Source: Paenibacillus macerans (GTDB taxonomy: Bacteria > Bacillota > Bacilli > Paenibacillales > Paenibacillaceae). From it: a DNA stretch of 64,000 bases. The stretch covers positions 62,001 to 126,000 of the forward strand of contig NZ_JAMBOE010000016.1 of the NCBI RefSeq assembly GCF_023715465.1, in the 5' to 3' direction. A program made the position numbers and the translations under genes. The notes under the pieces were generated by a model that did not search any database, had not been told where the DNA came from, and saw only the letters and a list, made by a program, of their open reading frames with translations. This document shows, piece after piece, positions 1 to 8,039 of the stretch (the stretch's first letter is position 1; every line of letters begins with the position of its first letter).

Positions 1-1
1 C

Positions 2-523
2 AACGAATCGCTGATCGGCTGGCTCGTATCCTCGATCGGGGCCGGAGCCGTGCTGGTCCTTCTGCTGCTTAACCGGTTCCGCCGGGTTAGCGGGGGCTTG
101 GGGCTTGGTGGCGGCTGCGCTCTGATCGGCGCGGGAATCGCCCTGCTGGGCCTTTGTCCTCCCGGAACGGGGCTGGCATGGCTGCTCGGATTCGGCCTGC
201 TGATCGGTATCGGCAACGGCGCGTATATGGTGACGCAAAATTACATCCTGCAGAAGGAAACGCCTGAGCAGGCAATCGGCCGCGTATTCGGCATTCAAAA
301 TACGCTCTCCAGCGCGATCATGCTGACCGCTCCGCTGGCCGGGGGCGTCTTGATCCGGCTGGTTTCGGCAGGCACCGCGTTTCTGCTGATCGGCCTGCTG
401 CTTGCCGCGATCGGGACGGCGGGCGTGCTGTTTCGCACGGTCTTATGGCCCGCTTCGCCGCCGGAGCGGGAAGAAACCAGTCGACCGCCTGCGCCCGAGC
501 GTTCTTATCCCGGCGGGGCGTGA
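2..523 (+). CDS. MFS transporter, C-terminal part (cut by window edge)
   Basis: The frame is open from the start of the window, so only the last ~173 residues are visible. About five hydrophobic segments follow one another, separated by short basic loops such as NRFRR. The stretch QNYILQKETPEQAIGRVFGI near the middle is the cytoplasmic loop type seen in drug and macrolide exporters of the major facilitator superfamily. The last ~25 residues are a polar, proline-rich cytoplasmic tail. Proton-driven export of a small molecule is the usual role of the family; the substrate cannot be told. No clear hairpin terminator follows before the repeat element at 544. Confidence 0.8.
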   Translation, partial: NESLIGWLVSSIGAGAVLVLLLLNRFRRVSGGLGLGGGCALIGAGIALLGLCPPGTGLAWLLGFGLLIGIGNGAYMVTQNYILQKETPEQAIGRVFGIQNTLSSAIMLTAPLAGGVLIRLVSAGTAFLLIGLLLAAIGTAGVLFRTVLWPASPPEREETSRPPAPERSYPGGA

Positions 524-587
524 CCGCCCAGGTTTTATAGATGCTATATAAGTTGAACTAAAGAAATTGCGGAAGTTAGGCAAGAGT

Positions 588-627
588 GTTCAATATTCTA
601 AAAGACTGACATTTTAGAATATTGAAC
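588..627. other. Perfect 16-bp hairpin inside the small element
   Basis: Bases 588-603 pair perfectly with 612-627 around the 8-base loop GACTGACA. No T-run follows, so it is not an obvious terminator. It lies directly upstream of the 23-codon frame. In the copy near 61.24 kb the left arm is deleted and only the right arm remains. Confidence 0.7.
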
Positions 628-636
628 CTAGGGGAA

Positions 637-708
637 ATGATTCTGAAGAAACTAAAAGCTTTCTGTAGGAAAGCTGCATCGGAAGCATATGCTTGGTCGC
701 CTTTATGA
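637..708 (+). CDS. Possible 23-residue peptide, copy A
   Basis: An ATG-TGA frame encodes a basic, amphipathic-looking peptide that starts MILKKLKAFC and ends AYAWSPL. The same frame recurs at 61271-61342. Of six base differences between the copies, five are silent and one gives Arg to Lys. That suggests selection on the peptide, but the sample is tiny and the opposite strand can also be read with conservative changes. The AGGGG ahead of the ATG is only two bases away, which is a poor ribosome-site spacing. A 10-bp hairpin (709-718 with 745-754) follows the stop. It could instead be non-coding terminal DNA of an insertion sequence. Confidence 0.3.
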   Translation: MILKKLKAFCRKAASEAYAWSPL

Positions 709-941
709 GCGGATTTCTTCCTTGTTGGAATCTATAAAATCAATAGAAATCCGCGAACAACAGCGATCGTAAGAACATTTCACGCGGCTGCCCTGATCCG
801 TACAATTAATAGTTCAACTTGTATAGAATTATAAAATTTCCGGAGGGGTAGAGGATGATGCGCAGGTAGAGAGGGAAGGAGAAGCGGAATCTGGAGGCTA
901 AGGGACACCAGAGCCGTTATCTGCGGAAAAATGGAGGTTTG

Positions 942-1010
942 CAAAATGTGACGGACACAGATGACTCTATTTACCTCGAATCGGCCCTGGTGAACTGGTT
1001 TAGAGCGAGA
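942..1010. repeat. Dispersed intergenic repeat, copy 1
   Basis: About 70 bases, with the core ACGGACACAGATG followed by TATTTACCTC, AATCGGCCC and GGTTTAGAGCGAG, recur with a few mismatches at 33439-33509. Neither copy is coding. Confidence 0.75.
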
Positions 1011-1073
1011 TAGTGTCATCTATGTCCGTTAGGCTGGGAAATACCCGGGAAATGGACGGATAAGGTCGCTGGT

Positions 1074-1097
1074 GTCCGTTAGAGCAGCGTCCAAAGT
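1074..1097. repeat. 24-bp exact repeat, copy 1
   Basis: The 24 bases beginning GTCCGTTAGAGCAGCG are identical to 55913-55936. The GTCCGTTAG core also occurs at about 1024 and near 26910, so this belongs to a family of intergenic repeats. Confidence 0.75.
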
Positions 1098-1168
1098 TTA
1101 GAAAAAGCCTAAGTCCTCGGTGCTTCTGATCAGGAAAGAAGGGGAGGGTTCTCGTAGTCGAACCGAAG

Positions 1169-1207
1169 AGGGAAAGAGGATGGGGTGAAACCTCATACTC
1201 TTTCCCT
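1169..1207. other. Long hairpin without T-run
   Basis: Ten bases, AGGGAAAGAG, pair with CTCTTTCCCT. A further inner stem ATGGGG/CCTCAT closes a TGAAA loop. No U-tract follows on either strand, so it is not a standard terminator. Confidence 0.5.
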
Positions 1208-1362
1208 ACTGCGCATCCAAGGTGTGGGAACGCGCGGGCAAGGGACCTCGCCAGCGGCGATGTTTTTCTTGTAATCTCCATCATATTGTTGATTATTCAG
1301 GCCGGGAATTCGGGCCCGGCTATAGTATAATGGGGGCACCCGGATAGGAGAGGTGAAGTTTA

Positions 1363-1980
1363 TTGTCAGGCGCAGAACTTAGCATGATGGATTATTTTAC
1401 GGAACAAAATATAGAGCTCTTCCTGGAGCGCTTCCGCTCCCTGGGGCCGCTGCCCGGCATTCTGCTGACCTTCCTGAAATCGTTCGTTCCGCCGCTGCCG
1501 ACGATCGTGATCGTGGGGGCCAATGCCGCGATTTACGGGATGTGGCTGGGCTTTTTATACTCCTGGATCGGACTTGTGAGCGGGAGTTTGCTGACCTTTC
1601 TGCTGATCCGAAAAGCAGCCGAGACTCCCGTCATGCGCCGCTGGGCGGCCAAGCCCAAGGTGCGGAAAGCGATGATATGGGCACGCAGGAACGGGTTCAG
1701 CTTCGTATTTCTGCTCAGCATGCTGCCGGTAGGCCCGTTCGTCGTGATTAACATGGCCGCGGGGCTAACGCGGATGCCGGCCGTTTCCTTTGGCGTGGCG
1801 GTAGCTTTGGGTAAGGCCGTCATGGTCTTCTGCGTGTCCTATATCGGCACGCATCTGTCCGACTTTGCCGCGCAGCCGGCCAAGCTCCTTGGCGTCGCGA
1901 CGTTCATTGCGGCTTCCCTGTGGTTGAACCGGAAGCTGCAGAGCTATTTCACAGCGGCTGCGGCCGAGCCCGCCGAGTAA
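1363..1980 (+). CDS. TVP38/TMEM64 (VTT, SNARE-associated) family membrane protein
   Basis: This is a 205-residue integral membrane protein. It shows the features of the VTT/DedA-like family: an N-terminal re-entrant segment rich in proline (FLKSFVPPLPTIVIVGANAA, about residues 40-58), a GSLLTFLLIRK segment, then RRNGFSFVFLLSMLPVGPFVVINMAAG with the conserved proline-glycine hairpin, and a final transmembrane helix. Members act in lipid or membrane homeostasis; the exact substrate is not known here. A TTG start at 1363 is chosen because AGGAGAGGTGA sits about 8 bases upstream. A TATAAT at 1326-1331 may be the -10 box. A terminator follows at 2051. Confidence 0.8.
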   Translation: MSGAELSMMDYFTEQNIELFLERFRSLGPLPGILLTFLKSFVPPLPTIVIVGANAAIYGMWLGFLYSWIGLVSGSLLTFLLIRKAAETPVMRRWAAKPKVRKAMIWARRNGFSFVFLLSMLPVGPFVVINMAAGLTRMPAVSFGVAVALGKAVMVFCVSYIGTHLSDFAAQPAKLLGVATFIAASLWLNRKLQSYFTAAAAEPAE

Positions 1981-2050
1981 CGGCGGGTACGTCCCCGATA
2001 AAATCACGAAAGAATTAATGAAATCCTGAATCCGTTTGCCGGCCGAAAGG

Positions 2051-2091
2051 GGCTGTTCCAAAAGTAAATTTACTTTTGGGACAGCCTCTTT
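2051..2091 (+). terminator. Intrinsic terminator
   Basis: GGCTGTTCCAAAAGTAAA pairs with its near-perfect complement ending GGACAGCC, followed by TCTTTT. It lies 70 bases after the VTT-family gene. Confidence 0.85.
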
Positions 2092-2181
2092 TGCTGCTTC
2101 ATGGTTCATGTTAAGAAAATATTTCTTTTTTATGAAAGCGTTGACAATCACTGGGTAAAGCATTATTGTTGTAAAATAAAT

Positions 2182-2209
2182 AAAATATTTGTATTAAAAC
2201 AAATATTTT
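2182..2209. promoter_or_regulatory. Operator-like inverted repeat upstream of the GH43 gene
   Basis: The 11-base arm AAAATATTTGT at 2182-2192 is perfectly inverted at 2199-2209 around ATTAAA. It lies 38 bases upstream of the GH43 start, where a promoter is expected, and is a plausible repressor site. The ArsR-type regulator directly downstream of the gene is a candidate binder. That link is inference. Confidence 0.45.
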
Positions 2210-2247
2210 ATTGTACTTGCTAAACTCGATTTATAAGGAGGCCAAAC

Positions 2248-3213
2248 ATGACTCAACATTCGTTCCGTAATCCGATTTTGGCGAATGGGGCCGACCCCTG
2301 GATTATCCGGCATAGCGACGGGAGTTATTACATGTTGGTGACGCTGGGGGACCGCATCGCGCTTTGGCGCAGCGAGACCCTGACCGGACTGGCCGAGGCC
2401 CGGCCAAAGACGGTTTGGGTTCCCGAAACGTCCGGGCCGTATTCCCGCAATTTATGGGCGCCGGAGCTCCACTGTATCGAAAATCGCTGGTACATCTACT
2501 ACACGGCGAACGATGGCGGCGGGGATGACACGAGGAGAGTGTGCGTGCTTGAGCTGACGGGGGATGATCCGCTGAACGGCGAGTGGCGTTTTAAAGGAGC
2601 CGTCAATACGGAATTCCCGGGGCTGGATGGGACGGTATTGCCGCACCGGGGGGAACTGTATTTCTTTTACTCCGGGTACGGCTATTTTCCCGATTACGGA
2701 TCGGCCATTTATGCCGCCCGCATGGCCAATCCCTGGACCCTGACCGGGCCGAATGTGCTGATTACGGCGCCGACGCAAGGCTGGGAGAAGCAGGGAGGGA
2801 TGGCGATTAACGAAGGGCCGGTGTTTTTGCGGCGGGGCGGCTGGATTTTTCTCGTGTTTTCGGCGAGCGCCACCTGGTCGGACGACTACTGCCTGGGAAT
2901 GACGAGGATCGCGGAGTCTGGGGATCTTCTGGACGCGAAAGCCTGGATCAAACATGAAGGCCCGGTTTTTGCTAAAAATCCGGAATCGGGGGTCTATGCT
3001 CCGGGACATAACAGCTTCACCGTGTCGCTGGACGGCTCCGAGGATTGGATCGCTTACCACGCCTATTCCTATTCCGAAGCGGAGCGGCCGCGTTCATCGG
3101 AAACTCCCCGCAGCACGCGCCTGCAAAAATTCGGCTGGAAGGAAAACGGTATGCCGGACTTCGGCGTTCCGCTAGGAATCGATATTTATGTACCCCGCCC
3201 TTCGGGAGAATAA
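2248..3213 (+). CDS. Glycoside hydrolase family 43-type enzyme
   Basis: This 321-residue protein has no signal peptide and so is cytoplasmic. It has the five-bladed propeller signatures of GH43: NGADPW with the likely general base Asp16, NLWAPELH, LDGTVL with the likely pKa-modulating Asp, and AINEGPV with the likely acid Glu. Family members remove arabinose or xylose from arabinans, arabinoxylans or short oligosaccharides; which one applies here cannot be told. TAAGGAGG lies about 6 bases before the ATG. An inverted repeat precedes the gene. With the ABC operon downstream it suggests breakdown of imported plant-cell-wall fragments. Confidence 0.85.
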   Translation: MTQHSFRNPILANGADPWIIRHSDGSYYMLVTLGDRIALWRSETLTGLAEARPKTVWVPETSGPYSRNLWAPELHCIENRWYIYYTANDGGGDDTRRVCVLELTGDDPLNGEWRFKGAVNTEFPGLDGTVLPHRGELYFFYSGYGYFPDYGSAIYAARMANPWTLTGPNVLITAPTQGWEKQGGMAINEGPVFLRRGGWIFLVFSASATWSDDYCLGMTRIAESGDLLDAKAWIKHEGPVFAKNPESGVYAPGHNSFTVSLDGSEDWIAYHAYSYSEAERPRSSETPRSTRLQKFGWKENGMPDFGVPLGIDIYVPRPSGE

Positions 3214-3370
3214 AAAAACATCTTCAAAGTTGAGCTCGATTTTTTTGATATACGGCCGGTGAAATGAACTTCCTGATCGTGAAATGAATAACGTTGCTTT
3301 GCTGCAGGTTTTTATAGTAAAGTCAAATAAAGATAGAACAATTTTTGGGAATACGGTTATGGAGGTTCAT

Positions 3371-4312
3371 ATGCTCGAAGTCGGTATACATGAACCAGAT
3401 AAACTGGTTCAGGTCGCTCACGCTCTCTCGACGCGCTCTCGGGTCGACATGCTTCGCCTGCTCAACACGCGCAGCATGAATATTATTGAACTTGCCGAGG
3501 CCCTTCAGCTTCCGGTGTCGACGGTGGCGAACAACGTGAAGGTGCTGGAGGCCGCCAGGCTGATCAATACGGAACTGCTCCCGGCGGTACGCGGAGCGAT
3601 GAAGGTATGCAGCCGGAATTATGACGATATTCTGATCTCGCTAAACTCAAGTATCCGGACCTCGAAAGACGGGATGAAATATTACGAGGTCGAGATGCCG
3701 ATCGGCCATTACAGCGATTGCGAGGTGCATCCGACCTGCGGCATGGCATCTAGCGAAGGGATGCTGGTAAGAGAAGACGAGCCGGCGAGCTTCTATCACC
3801 CCAAGCATGTGGCAGCGCAAATTTTGTGGTTCCGCAAAGGTTACGTGGAGTACCAGTTTCCGCTGGAGATTCCGCAAAACGCGCAAATCCAGTCGATCGA
3901 GCTGTCTGTGGAAATGTGTTCCGAAGCGCCGAATTACGACAATGATTGGCCTTCGGATATTTCCGTGTGGATCAACGGCGTGGAGATTGGCATGTGGACG
4001 AGTCCGGGGGATTTCGGCGACCGGCGTGGGGCGCTGAACCCGGCATGGTGGGAAGATTGGTCGACGCAATACGGATTGCTGAAAACATGGCGGGTTGACC
4101 ATGAGCGGACAACTTTGGATATGCAGAAAGTGTCCGACGTGACGCTGGGGCGTCTGGGACTTGACCAGCGGCCAAGCATACGGGTGCGTATCGGCGTGAA
4201 GCCGGACGCCGTCCATAAAGGCGGGGTCAATCTGTTCGGCAAGCAGTTCGGAGATTATGAACAGGATATGATCATGCAGGTTGCTTATACGCTTGATGAT
4301 CCAACGGAATAA
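3371..4312 (+). CDS. ArsR-type regulator with a large C-terminal domain
   Basis: The first ~90 of 313 residues form a winged helix of the ArsR type (ALSTRSRVDMLRLL, then IIELAEALQLPVSTVANNVKVLEAARLI). No cysteine metal site is visible in it. The remaining ~220 residues are not a standard ArsR partner. They are rich in tryptophan and beta-strand-like (WFRKGYVEYQFPLEIPQN, VWINGVEIGMWTSPGDFGDR) and resemble a sugar-binding jelly-roll, so a carbohydrate ligand is my inference. Start 3371 is chosen because GGAGG sits 5 bases upstream; an earlier in-frame ATG lacks a site. It lies between the GH43 gene and the sugar ABC operon, either of which it may control. Confidence 0.7.
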   Translation: MLEVGIHEPDKLVQVAHALSTRSRVDMLRLLNTRSMNIIELAEALQLPVSTVANNVKVLEAARLINTELLPAVRGAMKVCSRNYDDILISLNSSIRTSKDGMKYYEVEMPIGHYSDCEVHPTCGMASSEGMLVREDEPASFYHPKHVAAQILWFRKGYVEYQFPLEIPQNAQIQSIELSVEMCSEAPNYDNDWPSDISVWINGVEIGMWTSPGDFGDRRGALNPAWWEDWSTQYGLLKTWRVDHERTTLDMQKVSDVTLGRLGLDQRPSIRVRIGVKPDAVHKGGVNLFGKQFGDYEQDMIMQVAYTLDDPTE

Positions 4313-4330
4313 ACGAACGGAAACTTAAAG

Positions 4331-4360
4331 CCATCTTCCTTTTGCGGGGGGATGGTTTTT
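4331..4360 (+). terminator. Probable intrinsic terminator
   Basis: CCATCTTCC pairs with GGGGGATGG across TTTTGC, with wobble pairs, and is followed by TTTTT. It ends the ArsR-type gene. Confidence 0.65.
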
Positions 4361-4399
4361 GCTAAGTTGTAGATATGTCGGAGGAGGGCTTTGGATGTT

Positions 4400-4680
4400 G
4401 GAAGTCGGCCGCTGCGGAAATAGCGGTAAAAAAGGTTCTTATTTTCGCCCCAAAAGGGGTAAACGGGGAATAGAGGATTTTTTTACCGTTATATTTTGAA
4501 AGCTGGGGGCAAAAAGCCCTTTTTCCAGGCTTCGACTTCAAATAGGGACAAAAAGTTCCGCTATTTTCCGTAGGAGAGGTAAAATTTCAAAAATAGCGCC
4601 CCAAATTACCTCTATTTACGGCAGAGGTGGTAGTAGAGGCTACCCCGCCCCCATTCCCTCTCCACCTAAAGTATGGCTTG
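4400..4680. repeat. Intergenic repeat block
   Basis: The block contains several variants of a short motif: CGGTAAAAAAGGTTCTTATT at 4424-4443, then related stretches with GGGGTAAACGGGGAATAGAGG, and CAAAAAGTTCCGCTATTTTCC. The first motif recurs almost exactly at 54330-54353, with looser relatives near 19.1-19.3 and 49.0-49.2 kb. No frame here looks coding. Confidence 0.6.
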
Positions 4681-4773
4681 TCCTTTTATTATAAGCAGCC
4701 GCTACAGCCAACACTATTAATTACATAAAAATTGTAACAAACAAAAATATTACAATAAATCAGTATGAAACCG

Positions 4774-4802
4774 TTGACAAAGTAACCTCTTATCATTATA
4801 TT
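4774..4802 (+). promoter_or_regulatory. Sigma-A promoter of the sugar ABC operon
   Basis: TTGACA at 4774-4779 and TATATT at 4797-4802 are separated by exactly 17 bases, about 80 bases before the solute-binding protein start. Confidence 0.75.
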
Positions 4803-4881
4803 AGGTACAAAGGTTCGGAATTTGTGTAATAAAACATAAATTCTGTTCCATATTTCACCAAAGTGTAAAGGGGAGGCCAAC

Positions 4882-6222
4882 ATGAAAAAAAGCTTTGCAA
4901 TGCTGCTTGTTTTGTTGCTGTCAATCTCTTTTGCGTTAAGCGCATGCGGTGGTGGTGGCGGAAACAACGCTGCGGCGCCATCCGGTAACGAAGGAACAAA
5001 CGGGCAAGGTGATGAAAGCGCTTCAAATGGTGGTGGCGAGAAAATCCAATTATCGTTCTGGACGCTGTTCTCTGGCGGAGACGGCGATAATATGCAGGCG
5101 ATGATCGATGCCTTCAACAAGGAACATCCCGACATTCAAGTGAAAAATACAAAGCTGGAATGGGGGGAGTATTACACCAAGCTGATTACCGCGGTTGGCA
5201 ACGGCAACGGACCGGATGTCGGCATCTCCCATATTTCCCGGCTGCCCGATTTGATCGACCAGGGGGTCGTCACCGAGCTTGACGATGTGGCCGCCGAAGC
5301 CGGAGTGGACTGGTCCTCCTTCAACCAAAATATCCTTGACGCTTCCGTGGTGGATGGCGCGCACTATGCGGTGCCGATCGATACGCACCCGTTCATTATG
5401 TATTACAACAAGAAGCTGCTGAAAGACGCCGGGCTGCTTGGCGAAGACGGCAAACCGGTCATGGAGCAATCGGCCGACGGTTTCGTTGCTTTCCTGAACA
5501 CGCTGAAAGAAAAACTGCCGGCAAAAGTGACTCCGTTTGCCTTGTCCAACACGAATGACGATCCGTTCCGTTTATGGTGGGCGCTGTATTCCCAGCTCGG
5601 GGGCAATGACGTTGTATCCGACGACTTGGCTACCGCCCAGGTAGATACGGACAAAGCGGTTCAGGCGGCTCAATATGTCCAGGATCTTTTCCATAAATAT
5701 AAAGTCATTAAACTGAACGACCCGGACTTCTACAAAAATTTCCAAAGCGGTACGGCTGCCATTATGATGACCGGGGTTTGGGCCACAGGCACCTGGGAGT
5801 CCACCGAAGGGCTGGATTTCGGCGCGATGCCGATCCCGAAAATCTTCGATCAGGAAGCGACCTGGGGCGATTCCCATACCGTGATTCTTCCGGTGACCAA
5901 AGATGAAGACCCGGCCAAGCGGAAAGCGGCGATCACGTTCGCCAACTGGCTGGCCGACAACGGCCAGGTATGGGCGAAAGCCGGCCATATCCCGTCCAAA
6001 CCGTCCGTGTTTGAGAAACAGGAGTTTAAGGATCTTCCTTACCGGAGCGATTACGTATCCGTGGCTTCGACCGTGAAGTTCAGCAAACCGTCCACGAAAA
6101 ACTGGCAAATCCGCGATTTGGCCATGTTCAAATATTTGAATGAAGTATGGGCCAATAAAATGACGCCGGCGGACGGCATCGCCAAAATGACCGAGGAAGT
6201 CCAAAAGGTGTTAAACGAATAG
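4882..6222 (+). CDS. Sugar ABC transporter solute-binding lipoprotein
   Basis: This 446-residue protein starts with a lipoprotein signal: MKK, a hydrophobic core, and the lipobox LSAC with Cys22 as the lipidated residue. A Gly/Asn/Ser-rich linker leads to the mature domain. The rest fits family-1 sugar-binding proteins, with the early LSFWTLFSGGDGDNMQAMIDAFNKEHP segment, DYVSVASTVKF and the C-terminal MTEEVQKVL. It captures a mono- or oligosaccharide outside the membrane and hands it to the two permeases encoded next. A strong promoter and GGGGAGG ribosome site precede it. No ATPase is encoded here, so a shared MsmX-type ATPase from elsewhere is expected. Confidence 0.92.
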   Translation: MKKSFAMLLVLLLSISFALSACGGGGGNNAAAPSGNEGTNGQGDESASNGGGEKIQLSFWTLFSGGDGDNMQAMIDAFNKEHPDIQVKNTKLEWGEYYTKLITAVGNGNGPDVGISHISRLPDLIDQGVVTELDDVAAEAGVDWSSFNQNILDASVVDGAHYAVPIDTHPFIMYYNKKLLKDAGLLGEDGKPVMEQSADGFVAFLNTLKEKLPAKVTPFALSNTNDDPFRLWWALYSQLGGNDVVSDDLATAQVDTDKAVQAAQYVQDLFHKYKVIKLNDPDFYKNFQSGTAAIMMTGVWATGTWESTEGLDFGAMPIPKIFDQEATWGDSHTVILPVTKDEDPAKRKAAITFANWLADNGQVWAKAGHIPSKPSVFEKQEFKDLPYRSDYVSVASTVKFSKPSTKNWQIRDLAMFKYLNEVWANKMTPADGIAKMTEEVQKVLNE

Positions 6223-6304
6223 CGGTTAGATCATGACTCAGGCCGGCTTTGAGGCAAACTTGAAAAGTCACAAGGCCGGCCGGCTTATGGGGAGGCTTGA
6301 AACG

Positions 6305-7192
6305 ATGAAGATGAACAAACTGAGAGCGGACGTGCAGGCATTGCTGTTCCTGCTCCCCTTCTTGGTCGTTTATTTCCTGTTTACGATCTGGCCGATGATC
6401 AAGGGCGTGGAAATGAGTTTCTATAAATGGACGCTGATCAAAAAAATGAAATATCTCGGCATGGGCAATTACGAGCGGATGTTTCAGGATCACGAATTTT
6501 GGGCGGCGATTGGGCACTCGGCGATTTTCGTCATTATCACGACGCCGTTGATGCTTGCCCTTGCCGTCGTGCTGGCGCTGATCGCCAACCGGAACTCCAG
6601 ACTGCAGCGGTTTTACCGCAGCGTGTTTTTTATCCCGAGTATTTTGTCCGTGGCGGTCGCTGCCTACCTGGGATTGTTTCTGTTCCAGCCTTATACGGGA
6701 CTGGTGAACTCTTTGCTTCACCTGCTTAGGATGCTTCCGGAAGACGCGGAAATTTTCTGGCTGTCGGAAACGGGGCTGGCCTGGATCGCCGTTTCGCTGC
6801 TCACGCTTTGGTGGACGGTCGGCTTTAACTTCATTTTATATTTGTCGGCGATGCAGGATATCCCGGATGAGGTTTACGAAGCGGCGCGCCTGGACGGGGC
6901 CACCGATTCCCAGGTTTTTTGGAAAATCACCCTCCCGCTGTTGAGCCCGATCACCAAGACGATCACCATGCTGCAAATTATCGCTTCATTTAAAGTATTT
7001 ATGCAGATTTATGTCATGACCGGCGGCGGCCCTTTGGATCAAACCCGTCCCGTCATCCAGTACATCTGGCAAACGGGCTTCCGCAAAAACGACCTCGGTT
7101 ACGCCTCGGCCATGTCCTACATGCTGTTTGTCATTTTGCTGGTGTTGTCCGGGCTGCAGTATTGGGTGAACAACCGGAAGGAGGCGAAATAG
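6305..7192 (+). CDS. Sugar ABC transporter permease (MalF/LplB type)
   Basis: This 295-residue protein has six predicted membrane helices. The permease signature EAARLDGATDSQVFWKITLPLL lies near residue 200 and is the loop that contacts the ATPase. The C-terminal NNRKEAK is cytoplasmic. I chose the ATG at 6305 because GGGGAGG lies 9 bases upstream and the protein then starts in the usual way for the family; an ATG at 6233 has no ribosome site. It is the second gene of the operon, 82 bases after the binding protein, and forms the membrane channel with the next gene. Confidence 0.9.
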   Translation: MKMNKLRADVQALLFLLPFLVVYFLFTIWPMIKGVEMSFYKWTLIKKMKYLGMGNYERMFQDHEFWAAIGHSAIFVIITTPLMLALAVVLALIANRNSRLQRFYRSVFFIPSILSVAVAAYLGLFLFQPYTGLVNSLLHLLRMLPEDAEIFWLSETGLAWIAVSLLTLWWTVGFNFILYLSAMQDIPDEVYEAARLDGATDSQVFWKITLPLLSPITKTITMLQIIASFKVFMQIYVMTGGGPLDQTRPVIQYIWQTGFRKNDLGYASAMSYMLFVILLVLSGLQYWVNNRKEAK

Positions 7193-7193
7193 C

Positions 7194-8000
7194 ATGAAGT
7201 GGTTTTACCGGATTTTTTCCCTGTTCATGGCGCTGCTGTTCGCTTTTCCGTTAATTTGGATGCTGGTCGTTTCGGTCAAAAAGGAAGGCATGAAAATCAT
7301 CACTGTCGTCGACTGGTTTACGCCCCCTTATTCGCTGGCGGTTTACAACGAAGTCATTACCGGCACCAAACTGTTGACCTGGTCCTGGAACAGCTTTTTC
7401 ATCGCCATCTGCGTCACCGTGTTTACGTTGGTCATCGCCGCGATGTCCGGTTTCGCCATGTCCAAAATTCCGTTCCGGTACCGGACGTTTATGTTTTTCT
7501 TCATTTTGGCGGGGCTGCTGATTCCCGGTGAAGCGATTTTGATTCCGCTGTATCAGGTCGCCAAGGACATGGGGATTCTCAACACTTATATGGGCCTGAT
7601 TTTTCCCGTTTTGGCTTCGCCGTTTGCCATCATTGTGCTGAAAAGCTTTTTCGACGGCATTCCGAACGACCTGCTGGAAAGCGTGCAGATGGACGGCGGC
7701 GGCATCTGGCGGATTTTCATCAACATCATGCTTCCGCTTACCCGTCCTGCGCTGGTGTCGATCGCGATTCTGACGTTTATCGGCTCCTGGAACAACTTCC
7801 TGTGGCCGTTCCTGTCCGTCACCGATGACAACCTGTTTACTTTGCCGATGGGAATCCCGACGTTAATGAATCAATATACCGAAGATTACGTCAAGCCGAT
7901 GGTCATCAACACGGTGGCGTCCCTGCCGATCATGGTGCTGTTCCTGATTTTCGAACGGCAGATCATCAAGGGCGTCAGCCTTTCGGGGATTAAAGGGTAA
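7194..8000 (+). CDS. Sugar ABC transporter permease (MalG type)
   Basis: This 268-residue permease has six membrane helices and the ATPase-contact loop LLESVQMDGGGIWRIFINIMLPL near residue 160. The C-terminus GVSLSGIKG is the typical end of MalG-like carbohydrate permeases (KGLTAGAVKG type). AAGGAGG lies 9 bases before the ATG, inside the end of the preceding permease gene, and the two genes are one base apart, so they are translationally linked. It pairs with the upstream permease to import a sugar. Confidence 0.92.
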   Translation: MKWFYRIFSLFMALLFAFPLIWMLVVSVKKEGMKIITVVDWFTPPYSLAVYNEVITGTKLLTWSWNSFFIAICVTVFTLVIAAMSGFAMSKIPFRYRTFMFFFILAGLLIPGEAILIPLYQVAKDMGILNTYMGLIFPVLASPFAIIVLKSFFDGIPNDLLESVQMDGGGIWRIFINIMLPLTRPALVSIAILTFIGSWNNFLWPFLSVTDDNLFTLPMGIPTLMNQYTEDYVKPMVINTVASLPIMVLFLIFERQIIKGVSLSGIKG

Positions 8001-8039
8001 CTACTTCAACTTACGATAGATAGAGAAGGAGCAGAGACT

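Larger units (their letters stand above)
544..826. mobile_element. Small element bounded by 17-bp inverted repeats (MITE-like)
   Basis: The 17-base arm at 544-560 (CTATATAAGTTGAACTA) is matched at 16 of 17 positions by the reverse complement of 810-826. The 283-bp unit carries no transposase but has two internal hairpins and a 23-codon frame. A diverged relative of its left part lies at 61236-61360, beside remains of an IS4-type transposase, and a similar right arm lies at 63312-63329. It is therefore probably a deletion derivative of that insertion sequence. I see no convincing target-site duplication. Confidence 0.6.
524..1362. other. Long intergenic region with repeats
   Basis: Besides the small element at 544-826, this stretch holds two dispersed repeats (942-1010 and 1074-1097) and a hairpin at 1169-1207. 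Open frames on the minus strand here have no ribosome sites or recognisable products, and I do not call them genes. Confidence 0.6.

Noticed and set aside
1000..1284. 94-codon open frame on the minus strand between the first two genes
   Set aside because: It has no ribosome site, its composition is odd and it runs through two dispersed repeats and a hairpin.
4689..5135. Minus-strand frame overlapping the promoter and start of the sugar-binding protein
   Set aside because: It lies across a good promoter and a clear lipoprotein gene; the translation has no family features.
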